Shown: in pieces, positions 1-5,977 of the stretch | Layout: each line of letters opens with the position of its first letter | Position numbering within the stretch: position 1 is the first letter of the stretch | Source: Candidatus Micrarchaeota archaeon CG08_land_8_20_14_0_20_59_11 | Lineage (GTDB): Archaea; Micrarchaeota; Micrarchaeia; Norongarragalinales; Norongarragalinaceae | Direction: 5' to 3' | Length of the DNA stretch: 9,136 nt | Assembly: GCA_002763345.1 (NCBI GenBank) | Contig: PEXZ01000015.1 | Location: 186-9,321, forward strand | Position numbers and translations under genes: made by a program | Notes under the pieces: model-generated | The model's input: only the letters and a program-made list of their open reading frames with translations | The model's database searches: none | Told to the model about the DNA's origin: nothing

Positions 1-141
1 GCTGAGCTCGAGGGTGAGTTTGATGCGCTGTGCTTCGCCGCCGCTGAGGGTGGTCGCCGACTGGCCGAGTTTGGCGTAGTCGAGGCCGACGTCGGCGAGG
101 AGTTTGAGTTTCCTTCTGATGCGGGGGATGTTTTCGAAGAA
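1..141 (-). other. UvrA C-terminal ABC signature segment, incomplete
   Basis: Residues 357-403 of the preceding ORF read FFENIPRIRRKLKLL, then DVGLDYAKLGQSATTLSGGE, then AQRIKLTLELS. This is the linker and ABC signature of the second nucleotide-binding domain of UvrA, the nucleotide-excision-repair damage sensor, and is close to the bacterial consensus. In intact UvrA the Walker A of this domain lies some 200 residues earlier. Here that space is occupied by the AIR-synthase-like domain, so the ATPase half cannot be complete. The rest (Walker B, H-loop) would lie to the left of the window. Homology is clear; whether the join is biological, a rearrangement scar or an assembly artefact cannot be decided here. 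Confidence 0.85.
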
Positions 142-1209
142 GCCGCGCGTAGAACAGAGCGCGTTCGCAACCGCGTCAACCTCCGCGACAATCGCGTCCC
201 CTCCTTTCCTGAACTCCTCGTATTTCGCCCAGAACGGGTCAACGCGCGGATGTTCGACGCGCCTGCCGTCAACGAAAAGTCCGCATTCTTTTACGACTTT
301 TCCGACTACGCTGGCTGGAATCCCCGCTTTTTTCAGCGCATTCACCGCGGACTCGCCCTCGTCCCCGCGCACGGTTGCGAGCAGGGTTCCCTCGCTGATT
401 GAAACGTACGGGTCGATGCCGAGGAACGCGCAGGTTTCCGCCGCAGCCTCGGACACGACGATTTTTTCCTTCTCGATACGCATGCCGTATTTCGACGACA
501 ACTCGTGCAAGCCGCCGATTATACCGCCCTCTGTTGCGTCATGCATCGCAGTTGCGAAAGGCGCAACAACCGCCGCGTCCTTCACTACGCTCATCTGACG
601 GAAGAGGCGCTGTGCCTCCCTGACGAACTTCGAGCCGAACCGTTTTTCAAGCGCGTCGGGAAACTCCACCGCGAAAATTCCAGTCGTCTCTATTGCGGGC
701 CCTTTGGAGACGACAACCGCGTCGCCTGGGCGCACCTTCGAGCGGTCCACGAGTTGCTTACGCGTCCCAACGCCAAGCATTATCGCGCCGCCAACCATCG
801 TGTAGTTGCAGCCCGGATATCGCGCCGTGTGCCCCGTCACGACGTTCACGCCGATTTTCTTGCACTCCGCGTCAACCGCCGTCCACAGCCGCGCCAGCTG
901 CTCCTCCGTGATTTCCGGCGGAAGGTTCAAATCAACCGCTAGGTAACGCGGCGGAATCCCGCTAACCGCGACATCGCTCGCGATGATGTGCACCGCCAGC
1001 CACGCCGCGCGCTCCCACCCGAACGCGGGCGCCACTGAAAACGGGTCGGCGGAAAGCACTACGACCTTCCCACCGCATTCAAAGGCGCCGAAATCGACTC
1101 CGTTGCTCGGACCTACAATCACGGACTTGTCGCGCGAGCCTAGCCGCGGGTAAATCACCTCGCGAAAGAACTCGGGCGTGATTTTTCCGAAAGAAGGAAG
1201 CTTTTTCAT
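1..1209 (-). CDS. HypE/AIR-synthase-like protein, in-frame with a UvrA C-terminal fragment (3'-partial)
   Basis: Reading the minus strand from ATG at 1209 gives 403 codons with no stop before the window edge. Residues 1 to about 340 form a PurM-superfamily protein of the archaeal AIR-synthase/HypE-like type, which binds ATP and activates a carbonyl or amide oxygen; the substrate is unknown. Diagnostic segments are VGPSNGVDFGAF (32-43), a SADPFS segment (56-61), ASDVAVSGIPPR (77-88), VTGHTARYPG (124-133), DATEGGIIGG (224-233) and GIDPYVSISEGTLLAT (264-279). The family usually ends near the DPFWAKYEEF stretch (324-333). Here the frame continues, and residues 357-403 match the UvrA ABC-signature region. 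There is no ATG, GTG or TTG between residue 289 and the UvrA part, so that part can only be translated as a fusion. The start is supported by a GGTGAT Shine-Dalgarno 3 nt upstream. The family is well supported; a specific HypE role is not, because no hyp genes are seen and the C-terminal PRIC-type cysteine tail of true HypE is absent. Confidence 0.85.
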   Translation of the reverse strand, partial: MKKLPSFGKITPEFFREVIYPRLGSRDKSVIVGPSNGVDFGAFECGGKVVVLSADPFSVAPAFGWERAAWLAVHIIASDVAVSGIPPRYLAVDLNLPPEITEEQLARLWTAVDAECKKIGVNVVTGHTARYPGCNYTMVGGAIMLGVGTRKQLVDRSKVRPGDAVVVSKGPAIETTGIFAVEFPDALEKRFGSKFVREAQRLFRQMSVVKDAAVVAPFATAMHDATEGGIIGGLHELSSKYGMRIEKEKIVVSEAAAETCAFLGIDPYVSISEGTLLATVRGDEGESAVNALKKAGIPASVVGKVVKECGLFVDGRRVEHPRVDPFWAKYEEFRKGGDAIVAEVDAVANALCSTRGFFENIPRIRRKLKLLADVGLDYAKLGQSATTLSGGEAQRIKLTLELS

Positions 1210-1212
1210 AGC

Positions 1213-1218
1213 ATCACC
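1213..1218 (-). promoter_or_regulatory. Shine-Dalgarno of the AIR-synthase-like gene
   Basis: GGTGAT on the minus strand, 3 nt before the ATG at 1209, matches the archaeal anti-SD complement GGAGGTGATC. It fixes the start and implies a leadered transcript in this direction. Confidence 0.6.
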
Positions 1219-1257
1219 AACGCATTAATAACCGCGTTCGGTAATTCCATGGGAACG

Positions 1258-1267
1258 CATTTATAGG
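1258..1267. promoter_or_regulatory. TATA box, possibly shared by divergent genes
   Basis: Plus-strand CATTTATAGG reads CCTATAAATG on the minus strand, so a TATA-like core is present in both orientations. Its centre is about 30 nt before the thiL ATG at 1292, fitting a leaderless thiL transcript. For the minus strand, a start site about 27 nt away (near 1235) would leave a leader of roughly 26 nt that contains the GGTGAT Shine-Dalgarno. This is inferred from spacing only. A second AT-rich stretch (1224-1231) lies too close to the minus-strand start to serve it. Confidence 0.5.
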
Positions 1268-1291
1268 TTTGCGACTTCGGCAGGCAGCGAT

Positions 1292-2179
1292 ATGTTCTCG
1301 GAACGCGCCATCATAGACGTCATAAAGCGCAGCCTCGGCGCGCCTTCGTCGTTCGAGGACGCCGAGGAACTGAAGGGCGGAAGCGTCTGCACAACCGACA
1401 TGGTGCTCGACTTCGACGACTTCCCGAAGGGCACGAAACCGTATTTCAAGGGATGGACTGCCGTTTGCTCGTCGGTGAGCGACTTGGCGGCAGTAGGCGC
1501 GAAACCGCTCGGCGTCGTAGCGTCCTGGGCCATTCCGAGAGGAATGCCGCGCTCGGAAATCGCGGAGATTGCGCGGGGCATGCGCGACTGCGCGACTGCT
1601 GCGGGAACGAGGGTGGTCGGGGGCGACGTGAACGAAAGCGAACGGCTCGTGCTCTGCACCGCCGCGGTCGGCGACAGGCGCAGGGCGTCGAGACGGGGGG
1701 CGAAAGCGGGGGACGTCATCGCGGTTACGGGAAAGCTCGGCGCAAGCGCAGCCGGCTGGCTCGCGCTGAAAAAAGGGCTTGCGGGACACGGCTTCGTCAA
1801 GAAAAAGTTCATGAAGCCGCCTGTGCGCATCAACGAAATGCAAAAGATTGTCGGTTTTGTCGACGCCGCGACTGACTTGAGCGACGGCTTGCTCATCGGC
1901 GTTTACAACATCTGCGAGGAAAGCGGGTGCGGGGCGGAAATAACGGGCGTGCCGATTGATGAAGGCGTCGCGGAAGTCGCGAAACGCCTCCGCAAAACCG
2001 CCTTCGACTTGGCGTGCATCGGCTCCGACTACGAGCTGCTGCTGGCGATACCGAAAGAAAAAATAACGGAAGCGAAAAAAAGGGCGCGCCTGTATGAAAT
2101 AGGCGAGTTTGTCAAGGGCAGGGGAGTCCGCATGGGCGGCAAAAAACTCGCTCGGCGCGGATTCCAGCATTTCCAGTGA
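1292..2179 (+). CDS. thiL: Thiamine-monophosphate kinase ThiL
   Basis: A 295-aa cytosolic PurM-fold kinase that phosphorylates thiamine monophosphate with ATP to thiamine diphosphate, the last step of the pathway. Visible motifs in family order are FEDAEEL (21-27, the acidic metal/ATP site, usually DDAA), CTTDM (33-37), SVSDLAAVGAKP (61-72), VVGGDVNES (108-116), VIAVTGKLG (142-150), ATDLSDGL (193-200) and GSDYELLLAIP (244-254). The length is normal for ThiL. The ATG at 1292 is about 30 nt downstream of a TATA box and has no good Shine-Dalgarno, suggesting a leaderless mRNA. It is the first gene of an apparent operon: thiC starts 4 nt after its stop. The family's usual GVHF-type substrate segment is divergent here (LDFDDFP, 39-45). 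HypE or selenophosphate synthetase are alternatives, but the order of motifs and the thiC neighbour favour ThiL. Confidence 0.9.
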   Translation: MFSERAIIDVIKRSLGAPSSFEDAEELKGGSVCTTDMVLDFDDFPKGTKPYFKGWTAVCSSVSDLAAVGAKPLGVVASWAIPRGMPRSEIAEIARGMRDCATAAGTRVVGGDVNESERLVLCTAAVGDRRRASRRGAKAGDVIAVTGKLGASAAGWLALKKGLAGHGFVKKKFMKPPVRINEMQKIVGFVDAATDLSDGLLIGVYNICEESGCGAEITGVPIDEGVAEVAKRLRKTAFDLACIGSDYELLLAIPKEKITEAKKRARLYEIGEFVKGRGVRMGGKKLARRGFQHFQ

Positions 2180-2183
2180 TAAA

Positions 2184-3371
2184 ATGGAACTGAAAAAAAT
2201 TGCGAGGAACGAGGGGGTTAGCGAAGGCTTCCTGCGAAGAGGCATTGCTGCGGGAAGAATCGTCGCCATGGGCGACTGCGCGGTCGGCGCGGGCTTGCGG
2301 ACGAAGACGAACGCGAACCTTGGCTGCTCGGAGGGCTTTTCATCGCTCAAGACGGAAATGGAGAAGGCGGAAATCGCGGTGAAATACGGAGCGGACGCGC
2401 TGATGGACCTGAGCGTCGTCGACGTGGGACTGCGCGCGAGGCTGCGCAGGTTCGGGATCCCAGTTGGAACCGTTCCCGTCTACGACACGTTCGCGAAGAA
2501 GAATCCGGATGCCGACGATTTCTTCAACGCAGTGGAAAGGCATTGCAAGGACGTGGATTTCGTAACCGTCCACTGTGGCATTACCAAAAACACGAGCCGC
2601 ATGGCAAGAAAGCGCCTCATCGGAGTTGTCAGCAGGGGCGGCGCGCTCACCGCACTCTGGATGGCGAAAACGGGAAACGAAAACCCGTTTTATGCGGAGT
2701 TCGACTACCTGCTTGAGATGCTGAAGGACAACGGCGTCGCGCTGAGTTTGGGCGATGCGCTGCGCCCGGGAGCGCTTGCGGACGCCGACGACGCCGCGCA
2801 GGAGGCGGAGCTGCGGATAAACGGCGCGCTCGTGAAACGCGCGCGCAAGGCGGGCGTTGCGGTCTTCGTGGAAGGGCCCGGGCACATGCCGCTGCATAAG
2901 ATAGCGCCGCACGTAAGGCACATGAAAAAGGTGTGCGGGAATGCGCCCTATTACGTCCTGGGACCGCTCGTGACCGACTTGGGCGCAGGCCACGACCACA
3001 TAACCGCCGCGATAGGCGGCGCCATTGCAGGAGCGGCAGGCGCGGACTTTTTGTGCTACGTGACGCCGTCGGAGCATCTTTCGTTCCCTGACAAGGAGGA
3101 CGTGCGCGAGGGCGTCATTGCGGCGAGGATTGCCGCGCATGCGGCGGACGTGGCAAAGGGGATACCCGGCGCGCGGAAGCAGGACGACGAGTTGTCGAAA
3201 GCGAGAGCGATGCTTGATTGGAAAACCCAGTTCGCGCTGTCCTTCGACACTGAAACGTGCGTCCGTTATAGGCGGTCGCGTCCGCCAGCGTGCGGCAATG
3301 TGTGCAGCATGTGCGGGGAGTATTGCGCCGTCAAGGCTTTTAATGAAGCGAGGAAGGAGGCGGGAAAATGA
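2184..3371 (+). CDS. thiC: Phosphomethylpyrimidine synthase ThiC, short form
   Basis: A 395-aa non-canonical radical-SAM enzyme converting aminoimidazole ribotide to HMP-P, the pyrimidine half of thiamine. Motifs: GLRTKTNANLGCS (37-49), IPVGTVPVYD (92-101), SRGG (150-153), GDALRPG (190-196), EGPGH (230-234), GPLVTDLGAGHDHIT (260-274), AIGGA (276-280) and FLCYVTPSEHL (289-299). His234 and His298, 64 residues apart, fit the two zinc-binding histidines of the family. The [4Fe-4S] cysteines are C374, C377 and C381, a CX2CX3C motif, whereas long bacterial ThiC has CX2CX4C. The bacterial N-terminal extension is absent, as is usual for short forms. The segment DLSVVDVGLR (75-84) departs from the common DLSTGGD. 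The start is ATG 2184, 4 nt after the thiL stop, with AGTGAT just upstream; a longer in-frame start at 2109 would add 25 unrelated residues overlapping thiL. The next gene overlaps its stop by ATGA. Confidence 0.95.
   Translation: MELKKIARNEGVSEGFLRRGIAAGRIVAMGDCAVGAGLRTKTNANLGCSEGFSSLKTEMEKAEIAVKYGADALMDLSVVDVGLRARLRRFGIPVGTVPVYDTFAKKNPDADDFFNAVERHCKDVDFVTVHCGITKNTSRMARKRLIGVVSRGGALTALWMAKTGNENPFYAEFDYLLEMLKDNGVALSLGDALRPGALADADDAAQEAELRINGALVKRARKAGVAVFVEGPGHMPLHKIAPHVRHMKKVCGNAPYYVLGPLVTDLGAGHDHITAAIGGAIAGAAGADFLCYVTPSEHLSFPDKEDVREGVIAARIAAHAADVAKGIPGARKQDDELSKARAMLDWKTQFALSFDTETCVRYRRSRPPACGNVCSMCGEYCAVKAFNEARKEAGK
3356..3360 (+). promoter_or_regulatory. Ribosome binding site of the 103-aa gene
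   Basis: GGAGG, 7 nt before ATG 3368 and inside the end of thiC. It selects 3368 over the alternative ATG at 3380 and supports real translation of the small gene. Confidence 0.7.
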
Positions 3372-3679
3372 AGGGATACATGAAAATGGTGCACAAACAC
3401 AACCGCGTCGCCTACGCGGGAATCCTGCCGCAGGGCTTGGCTGTCGTGCACCTGAACCGAAAGCTGGCGCCGTCCGATATCGAGGCAGCTGCGAAATCCC
3501 TCGGGTTGCGCGTATCGTCGCATCCTCCGAAGCGCAGCAAACGCGTCGACGTGCGCGACTCGAAAGGCAGCCTCGCCGCAACCGTTGTCGGAAACGACCT
3601 CGTGCTGCTGCCCGCGCATCAGAAAAACCAGGAACTCGCAAAGGATTTCGTAAACGCGTTGCTCAAGAGGAAGCGTTAA
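3368..3679 (+). CDS. Unknown small basic protein, third gene of the thiamine operon
   Basis: 103 aa, not recognised. It is rich in Lys and Arg, has no cysteine, signal peptide or membrane segment, and ends in LLKRKR. The residue pattern suggests strands and a helix at about 13-50 (VAYAGIL, LAVVHL, then a helix over 35-45) and again at 58-99 (RVDVRD, LAATVV, DLVLLPA, then the helix ELAKDFVNALL). This would be a small two-layer alpha/beta fold, inferred by eye. The start is strongly supported by GGAGG at 7 nt and by the 4-nt ATGA overlap with thiC, which implies translational coupling. Because it is coupled to thiC, a role in thiamine metabolism or its control is possible but unproven. A nucleic-acid-binding role would fit the charge equally well. 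Confidence 0.75.
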   Translation: MKGYMKMVHKHNRVAYAGILPQGLAVVHLNRKLAPSDIEAAAKSLGLRVSSHPPKRSKRVDVRDSKGSLAATVVGNDLVLLPAHQKNQELAKDFVNALLKRKR

Positions 3680-3685
3680 TAATTT
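3676..3685 (+). promoter_or_regulatory. Possible TATA box for the LonB-like ATPase gene
   Basis: TTAATAATTT overlaps the stop of the 103-aa gene and is centred about 24 nt before the GTG at 3704. The spacing is close to that of the other leaderless starts in the window. Weak evidence; read-through from the thi operon is equally possible. Confidence 0.35.
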
Positions 3686-3703
3686 CCGAAGGGTAGCTTA
3701 TTC

Positions 3704-5125
3704 GTGAAATTCAAAACCACCGCCGAAATTCCGATTCCCGAGGACCCGCTCGAACAGGTAATCGGCCAGAACGAGGCGGTGCGTGTCGCGAAAACGGCGT
3801 GCAGCCAGCGTCGCCACCTCCTTCTCGTCGGGCCGCCCGGAATCGGCAAGAGCATGATTGCGCAGGCAACCGCTTTCCGCCTTCCAAAACCGACCGAGGA
3901 GGTAAGCGTCCTGCACAATCCGGAGAACCCCGAGCGCCCCACCATCGAGGTGCGGAGCGCTGCTGAAATCGAGAAGGAACACAAGCTCGTGAAAGCGGCC
4001 GAGTCGGCGAAGCTGATTTCCCCGGAAGAGGCGCCGTCCTTCGTCGCCGAACGGCTCGGGTTCCGCTGCAGGTTCTGCGGCGCGCTTTCAAGGCACGGCG
4101 AGAGCGCCTGCCAGAACTGCGGCCGCGAGAAGACGGATTTGCTGTCGCCGTACCCGAACATATTCATCGGCGGCCGGGAGAAATCCCCCGAGCGCGTGCA
4201 CACGACGCGCATCACCGATGGCGAGCGCGAGGAGGTCGTGATATACGAGCGGCTGGGCGAGAAGATACGCGTGCTCGACCAGCAGGTTCTCGAGAAAATC
4301 GACGCCATCAAAAGGAAGCTTCCGAGGCGCGTGATTGTGCCGCTCGAACGCAAGACGTTCGTCGCCGCGTCCGGCGCGAGCGAAACCGAACTGCTCGGCG
4401 ACGTGCGGCACGACCCGTACGGCGGGCATGCGCAGGTGGGGACGCTTCCGTACCTGCGCGTCGTTCCGGGAGCGGTGCACGAAGCTCATCAGGGCGTGCT
4501 TTTCATAGACGAACTGAGCGCGCTCGCGTACGTCCAGCGCTTTTTGCTCACGGCTATGCAGGAGAAGCGCTTTCCGATAGTCGGCAGGAACCCGCAGAGC
4601 GCGGGCGCGTCGGTGCGCGTCGAGGCAGTGCCGTGCGACTTCGCGCTGGTTGCGGCGTCGAACATCAACGACCTGAAGATGATTCTTCCGCCATTGCGCT
4701 CGCGCATCGTGGGCAACGGCTACGAGCTGCTTCTGGAAACGACGATGCCCGACACGCCCTCAAACGAGGAAAAGGTGGCGCGCTTCGTCGCGCAGGAAAT
4801 CCGCAAGGACGGCAAGATTCCGCACGCATCTGTCGCAGCGGTTGAACTGCTCATCGAAGAGGCGCGGAAGAAGGCGAAGGAGTTCGACGACGCGGACAAC
4901 GCGCTTTCGCTGCGGTTCCGCGAACTCAGCGGCATCGTCCGTCTGGCGGGAGACAACGCCATAGGCAACGGCGCGAAAACCATAGAAGAAGCCGACGTGG
5001 AGGACGCGGCGCGGCGCGGCCGCAGCATCGAACGGCAACTGCGCGACAAGTACGGCTCCCTCTGGAAAGCTGGGGAAAGCGAAACCGCAACGCCCAAAGA
5101 CGCGAAGCGCAGCGAAATCAGCTGA
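3704..5125 (+). CDS. LonB-like AAA+ ATPase with zinc ribbon, lacking TM hairpin and protease
   Basis: A 473-aa protein closely related to the ATPase module of archaeal LonB. N-terminal DPLEQVIGQNEAV (14-26) is followed by Walker A GPPGIGKS (43-50). At about 85-225, where LonB carries two membrane helices, there is instead a soluble insert. It holds a CX2C-X10-CX2C zinc ribbon (C122, C125, C136, C139) and a charged, helical stretch at about 180-205. Then follow GDVRHDPYGG (232-241), Walker B GVLFIDEL (264-271), TAMQEKRFPIVGR, a PCDFALVAASN sensor-1 region and PLRSRI (arginine finger region). An AAA lid ends near SIERQLRDKYGSLW. The frame then stops after a short polar tail, so the S16 Ser-Lys protease domain is missing. 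The start is GTG, the only start codon after the in-frame stop at 3680. It is probably a cytosolic unfoldase or remodelling ATPase; the substrate is unknown. The region where LonB is split at 7410-8378 is intact here. Confidence 0.85.
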   Translation: MKFKTTAEIPIPEDPLEQVIGQNEAVRVAKTACSQRRHLLLVGPPGIGKSMIAQATAFRLPKPTEEVSVLHNPENPERPTIEVRSAAEIEKEHKLVKAAESAKLISPEEAPSFVAERLGFRCRFCGALSRHGESACQNCGREKTDLLSPYPNIFIGGREKSPERVHTTRITDGEREEVVIYERLGEKIRVLDQQVLEKIDAIKRKLPRRVIVPLERKTFVAASGASETELLGDVRHDPYGGHAQVGTLPYLRVVPGAVHEAHQGVLFIDELSALAYVQRFLLTAMQEKRFPIVGRNPQSAGASVRVEAVPCDFALVAASNINDLKMILPPLRSRIVGNGYELLLETTMPDTPSNEEKVARFVAQEIRKDGKIPHASVAAVELLIEEARKKAKEFDDADNALSLRFRELSGIVRLAGDNAIGNGAKTIEEADVEDAARRGRSIERQLRDKYGSLWKAGESETATPKDAKRSEIS

Positions 5126-5167
5126 AATTGTTAAAGAGCTGGGATAACACGAAGTCGACAAGAATAG

Positions 5168-5335
5168 CTAAAGCTTCGCTAGGCGCGATATAACCACTAT
5201 GTTCTCGTTAGCCATAGCGTTGAAAAGTCCGACGACCTCGGGTCGTACGTGTTTTGGCAAGTTTTTGATCGAGATTTTGAATTTTTTCGTTGTGCGGATA
5301 GGCACTGGAGATTTCACCTTCGTTTTCGCTGCCAT
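5168..5335 (-). CDS. Possible 49-55 aa small protein downstream of doc
   Basis: A minus-strand ORF from ATG 5335 to TAG 5168 encodes 55 residues with a Lys-rich N-terminus and a core KISIKNLPKHVRPEVV followed by NENIVVISRLAKL. It begins 32 nt after the stop of the Doc-like gene, on the same strand. A strong TATA box (5344-5351) is centred about 30 nt from an in-frame GTG at 5317. The protein may therefore start leaderless at that GTG (49 aa) rather than at the ATG. It is not recognised. By position it could be the antitoxin partner of the Doc-like protein. The end loosely recalls the VVITR-type strand of Phd antitoxins, but that is weak and the order toxin-antitoxin is the reverse of phd-doc. 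It may also be non-coding, since the plus-strand terminator candidate overlaps it. Confidence 0.4.
   Translation of the reverse strand: MAAKTKVKSPVPIRTTKKFKISIKNLPKHVRPEVVGLFNAMANENIVVISRLAKL
5232..5288 (+). terminator. Possible terminator of the LonB-like ATPase transcript
   Basis: A 6-bp hairpin (ACGACC, loop TCG, GGTCGT; 5232-5246) is followed by several T tracts at 5251-5254, 5262-5266, 5275-5278 and 5283-5288. Archaeal termination relies mainly on T-rich runs, so this is the first plausible stop site about 110 nt after the plus-strand gene. It overlaps the minus-strand small ORF, so one of the two calls may be wrong. Confidence 0.3.
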
Positions 5336-5343
5336 TAATGAAA

Positions 5344-5351
5344 TATATAAA
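5344..5351 (-). promoter_or_regulatory. TATA box, minus strand, upstream of the small ORF
   Basis: TTTATATA on the minus strand is the best TATA-like sequence in the window. It lies between the doc stop and the small ORF. Its centre is about 12 nt before ATG 5335 but about 30 nt before GTG 5317, which favours the GTG if the mRNA is leaderless. On the plus strand it would face into the antisense of doc, where no gene is seen. Confidence 0.45.
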
Positions 5352-5367
5352 CGCTTGTTTAAAAACC

Positions 5368-5973
5368 CTATTTTTTAAAGAAAATTTGTAGGGCCCTTAT
5401 TGAGGATGTTCTTGCGTCTAGCAAAAATAACCGAAGTTGAAGTTGACGAAGTGGCTTTTCATAACGTCGCTTAGGACTGTAAGAACATCTAGAACGCACT
5501 AGGTTCTTAAGTTTGGACATTTCGGCTTCGGCTTCGGACAATATACCGTCGATGTCGTGTTCGGTTACGCTCATGGTGCTTGCCGACAACCATTTTTTTA
5601 CAGAACTTAACGTATGCTTTCCTTCGGCTACTGCTTTAACAAAAGTTACTATATTATTTTGACTTTTAGGATTCTGACTCCTAAAGAAGAAGCCGTTCAT
5701 ACTCAAAAATACAAGAGTGCTGAGAATGGCCGTGCGCTTATTGCCTTCTACAAAAGCATGGCCCGAATGAACCATGTTCTTCAACCAAAAAGCAGCTTTC
5801 CACAGCATCTTTTCTTCAAAGGTAGGTAGGTGCTCATACTTCAGCTGCATCATTTCGATGTTCGACGATAAATTTGCAGGATTAATTACCGAGTGCGGGT
5901 CTCTAGAAAACTCTACCAATTTTTTATTGAAGAAAATAACTTCTTCCTCCTTCAGATAGTGTATAGTTGGCAT
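5368..5973 (-). CDS. Fic/Doc-family protein, probable death-on-curing toxin
   Basis: 201 aa. The N-terminus IHYLKEEEVIFFNKKL resembles that of Doc-type Fic proteins, and the core helix motif HAFVEGNKRTA (72-82) is the Fic signature. The K at 79 places it in the Doc (HxFx[D/N]xNKR) branch, which phosphorylates elongation factor Tu and stops translation, rather than the AMPylating HPFxxGNGR branch. The catalytic His72, Phe74, Asn78, Lys79 and Arg80 are present, but the usual Asp or Asn before the G is Glu76. The tail after about residue 158 is Arg-rich and unlike the family; it may be a changed or frameshifted end. The ATG is 4 nt after the stop of the upstream membrane-protein gene, without a Shine-Dalgarno. 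Codon use is AT-rich, unlike its neighbours, suggesting transfer. A classical upstream Phd antitoxin is absent. Whether it is an active toxin is unknown. Confidence 0.8.
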   Translation of the reverse strand: MPTIHYLKEEEVIFFNKKLVEFSRDPHSVINPANLSSNIEMMQLKYEHLPTFEEKMLWKAAFWLKNMVHSGHAFVEGNKRTAILSTLVFLSMNGFFFRSQNPKSQNNIVTFVKAVAEGKHTLSSVKKWLSASTMSVTEHDIDGILSEAEAEMSKLKNLVRSRCSYSPKRRYEKPLRQLQLRLFLLDARTSSIRALQIFFKK

Positions 5974-5977
5974 AGTT

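Larger units (their letters stand above)
5126..5977. other. AT-rich patch carrying the Doc/Fic gene, probable acquired DNA
   Basis: Base composition falls visibly between the stop of the LonB-like ATPase gene and the stop of the membrane-protein gene. A/T-rich codons (AAA, TTT, ATA, TTA) replace the G/C-ending codons used elsewhere. The patch holds a Doc/Fic toxin-like gene and a possible 55-aa ORF and nothing else recognisable. No transposase, integrase, tRNA or convincing flanking repeat was found, so the mechanism of entry is unknown. Confidence 0.6.

Noticed and set aside
104..942. Plus-strand ORFs antisense to the AIR-synthase-like gene
   Set aside because: They overlap a minus-strand gene with clear family motifs and show only low-complexity Ser/Arg/Pro-rich sequence typical of antisense frames in GC-rich DNA.
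1270..1291. TPP riboswitch upstream of the thiL-thiC operon
   Set aside because: The TATA box lies about 30 nt before the thiL ATG, leaving no 5' leader for an aptamer, and no TPP-aptamer-like sequence was seen there or before thiC.
2109..2183. Longer thiC start at ATG 2109
   Set aside because: The 25 added residues overlap thiL out of frame and are unlike ThiC; ATG 2184 follows AGTGAT and lies 4 nt after the thiL stop.
5405..5489. 9-bp inverted repeat GATGTTCTT / AAGAACATC (5405-5413 and 5481-5489) at the end of the Doc-like gene
   Set aside because: Short, 67 bp apart, with no extended pairing or second copy; can arise by chance in AT-rich sequence, so no recombination site is claimed.
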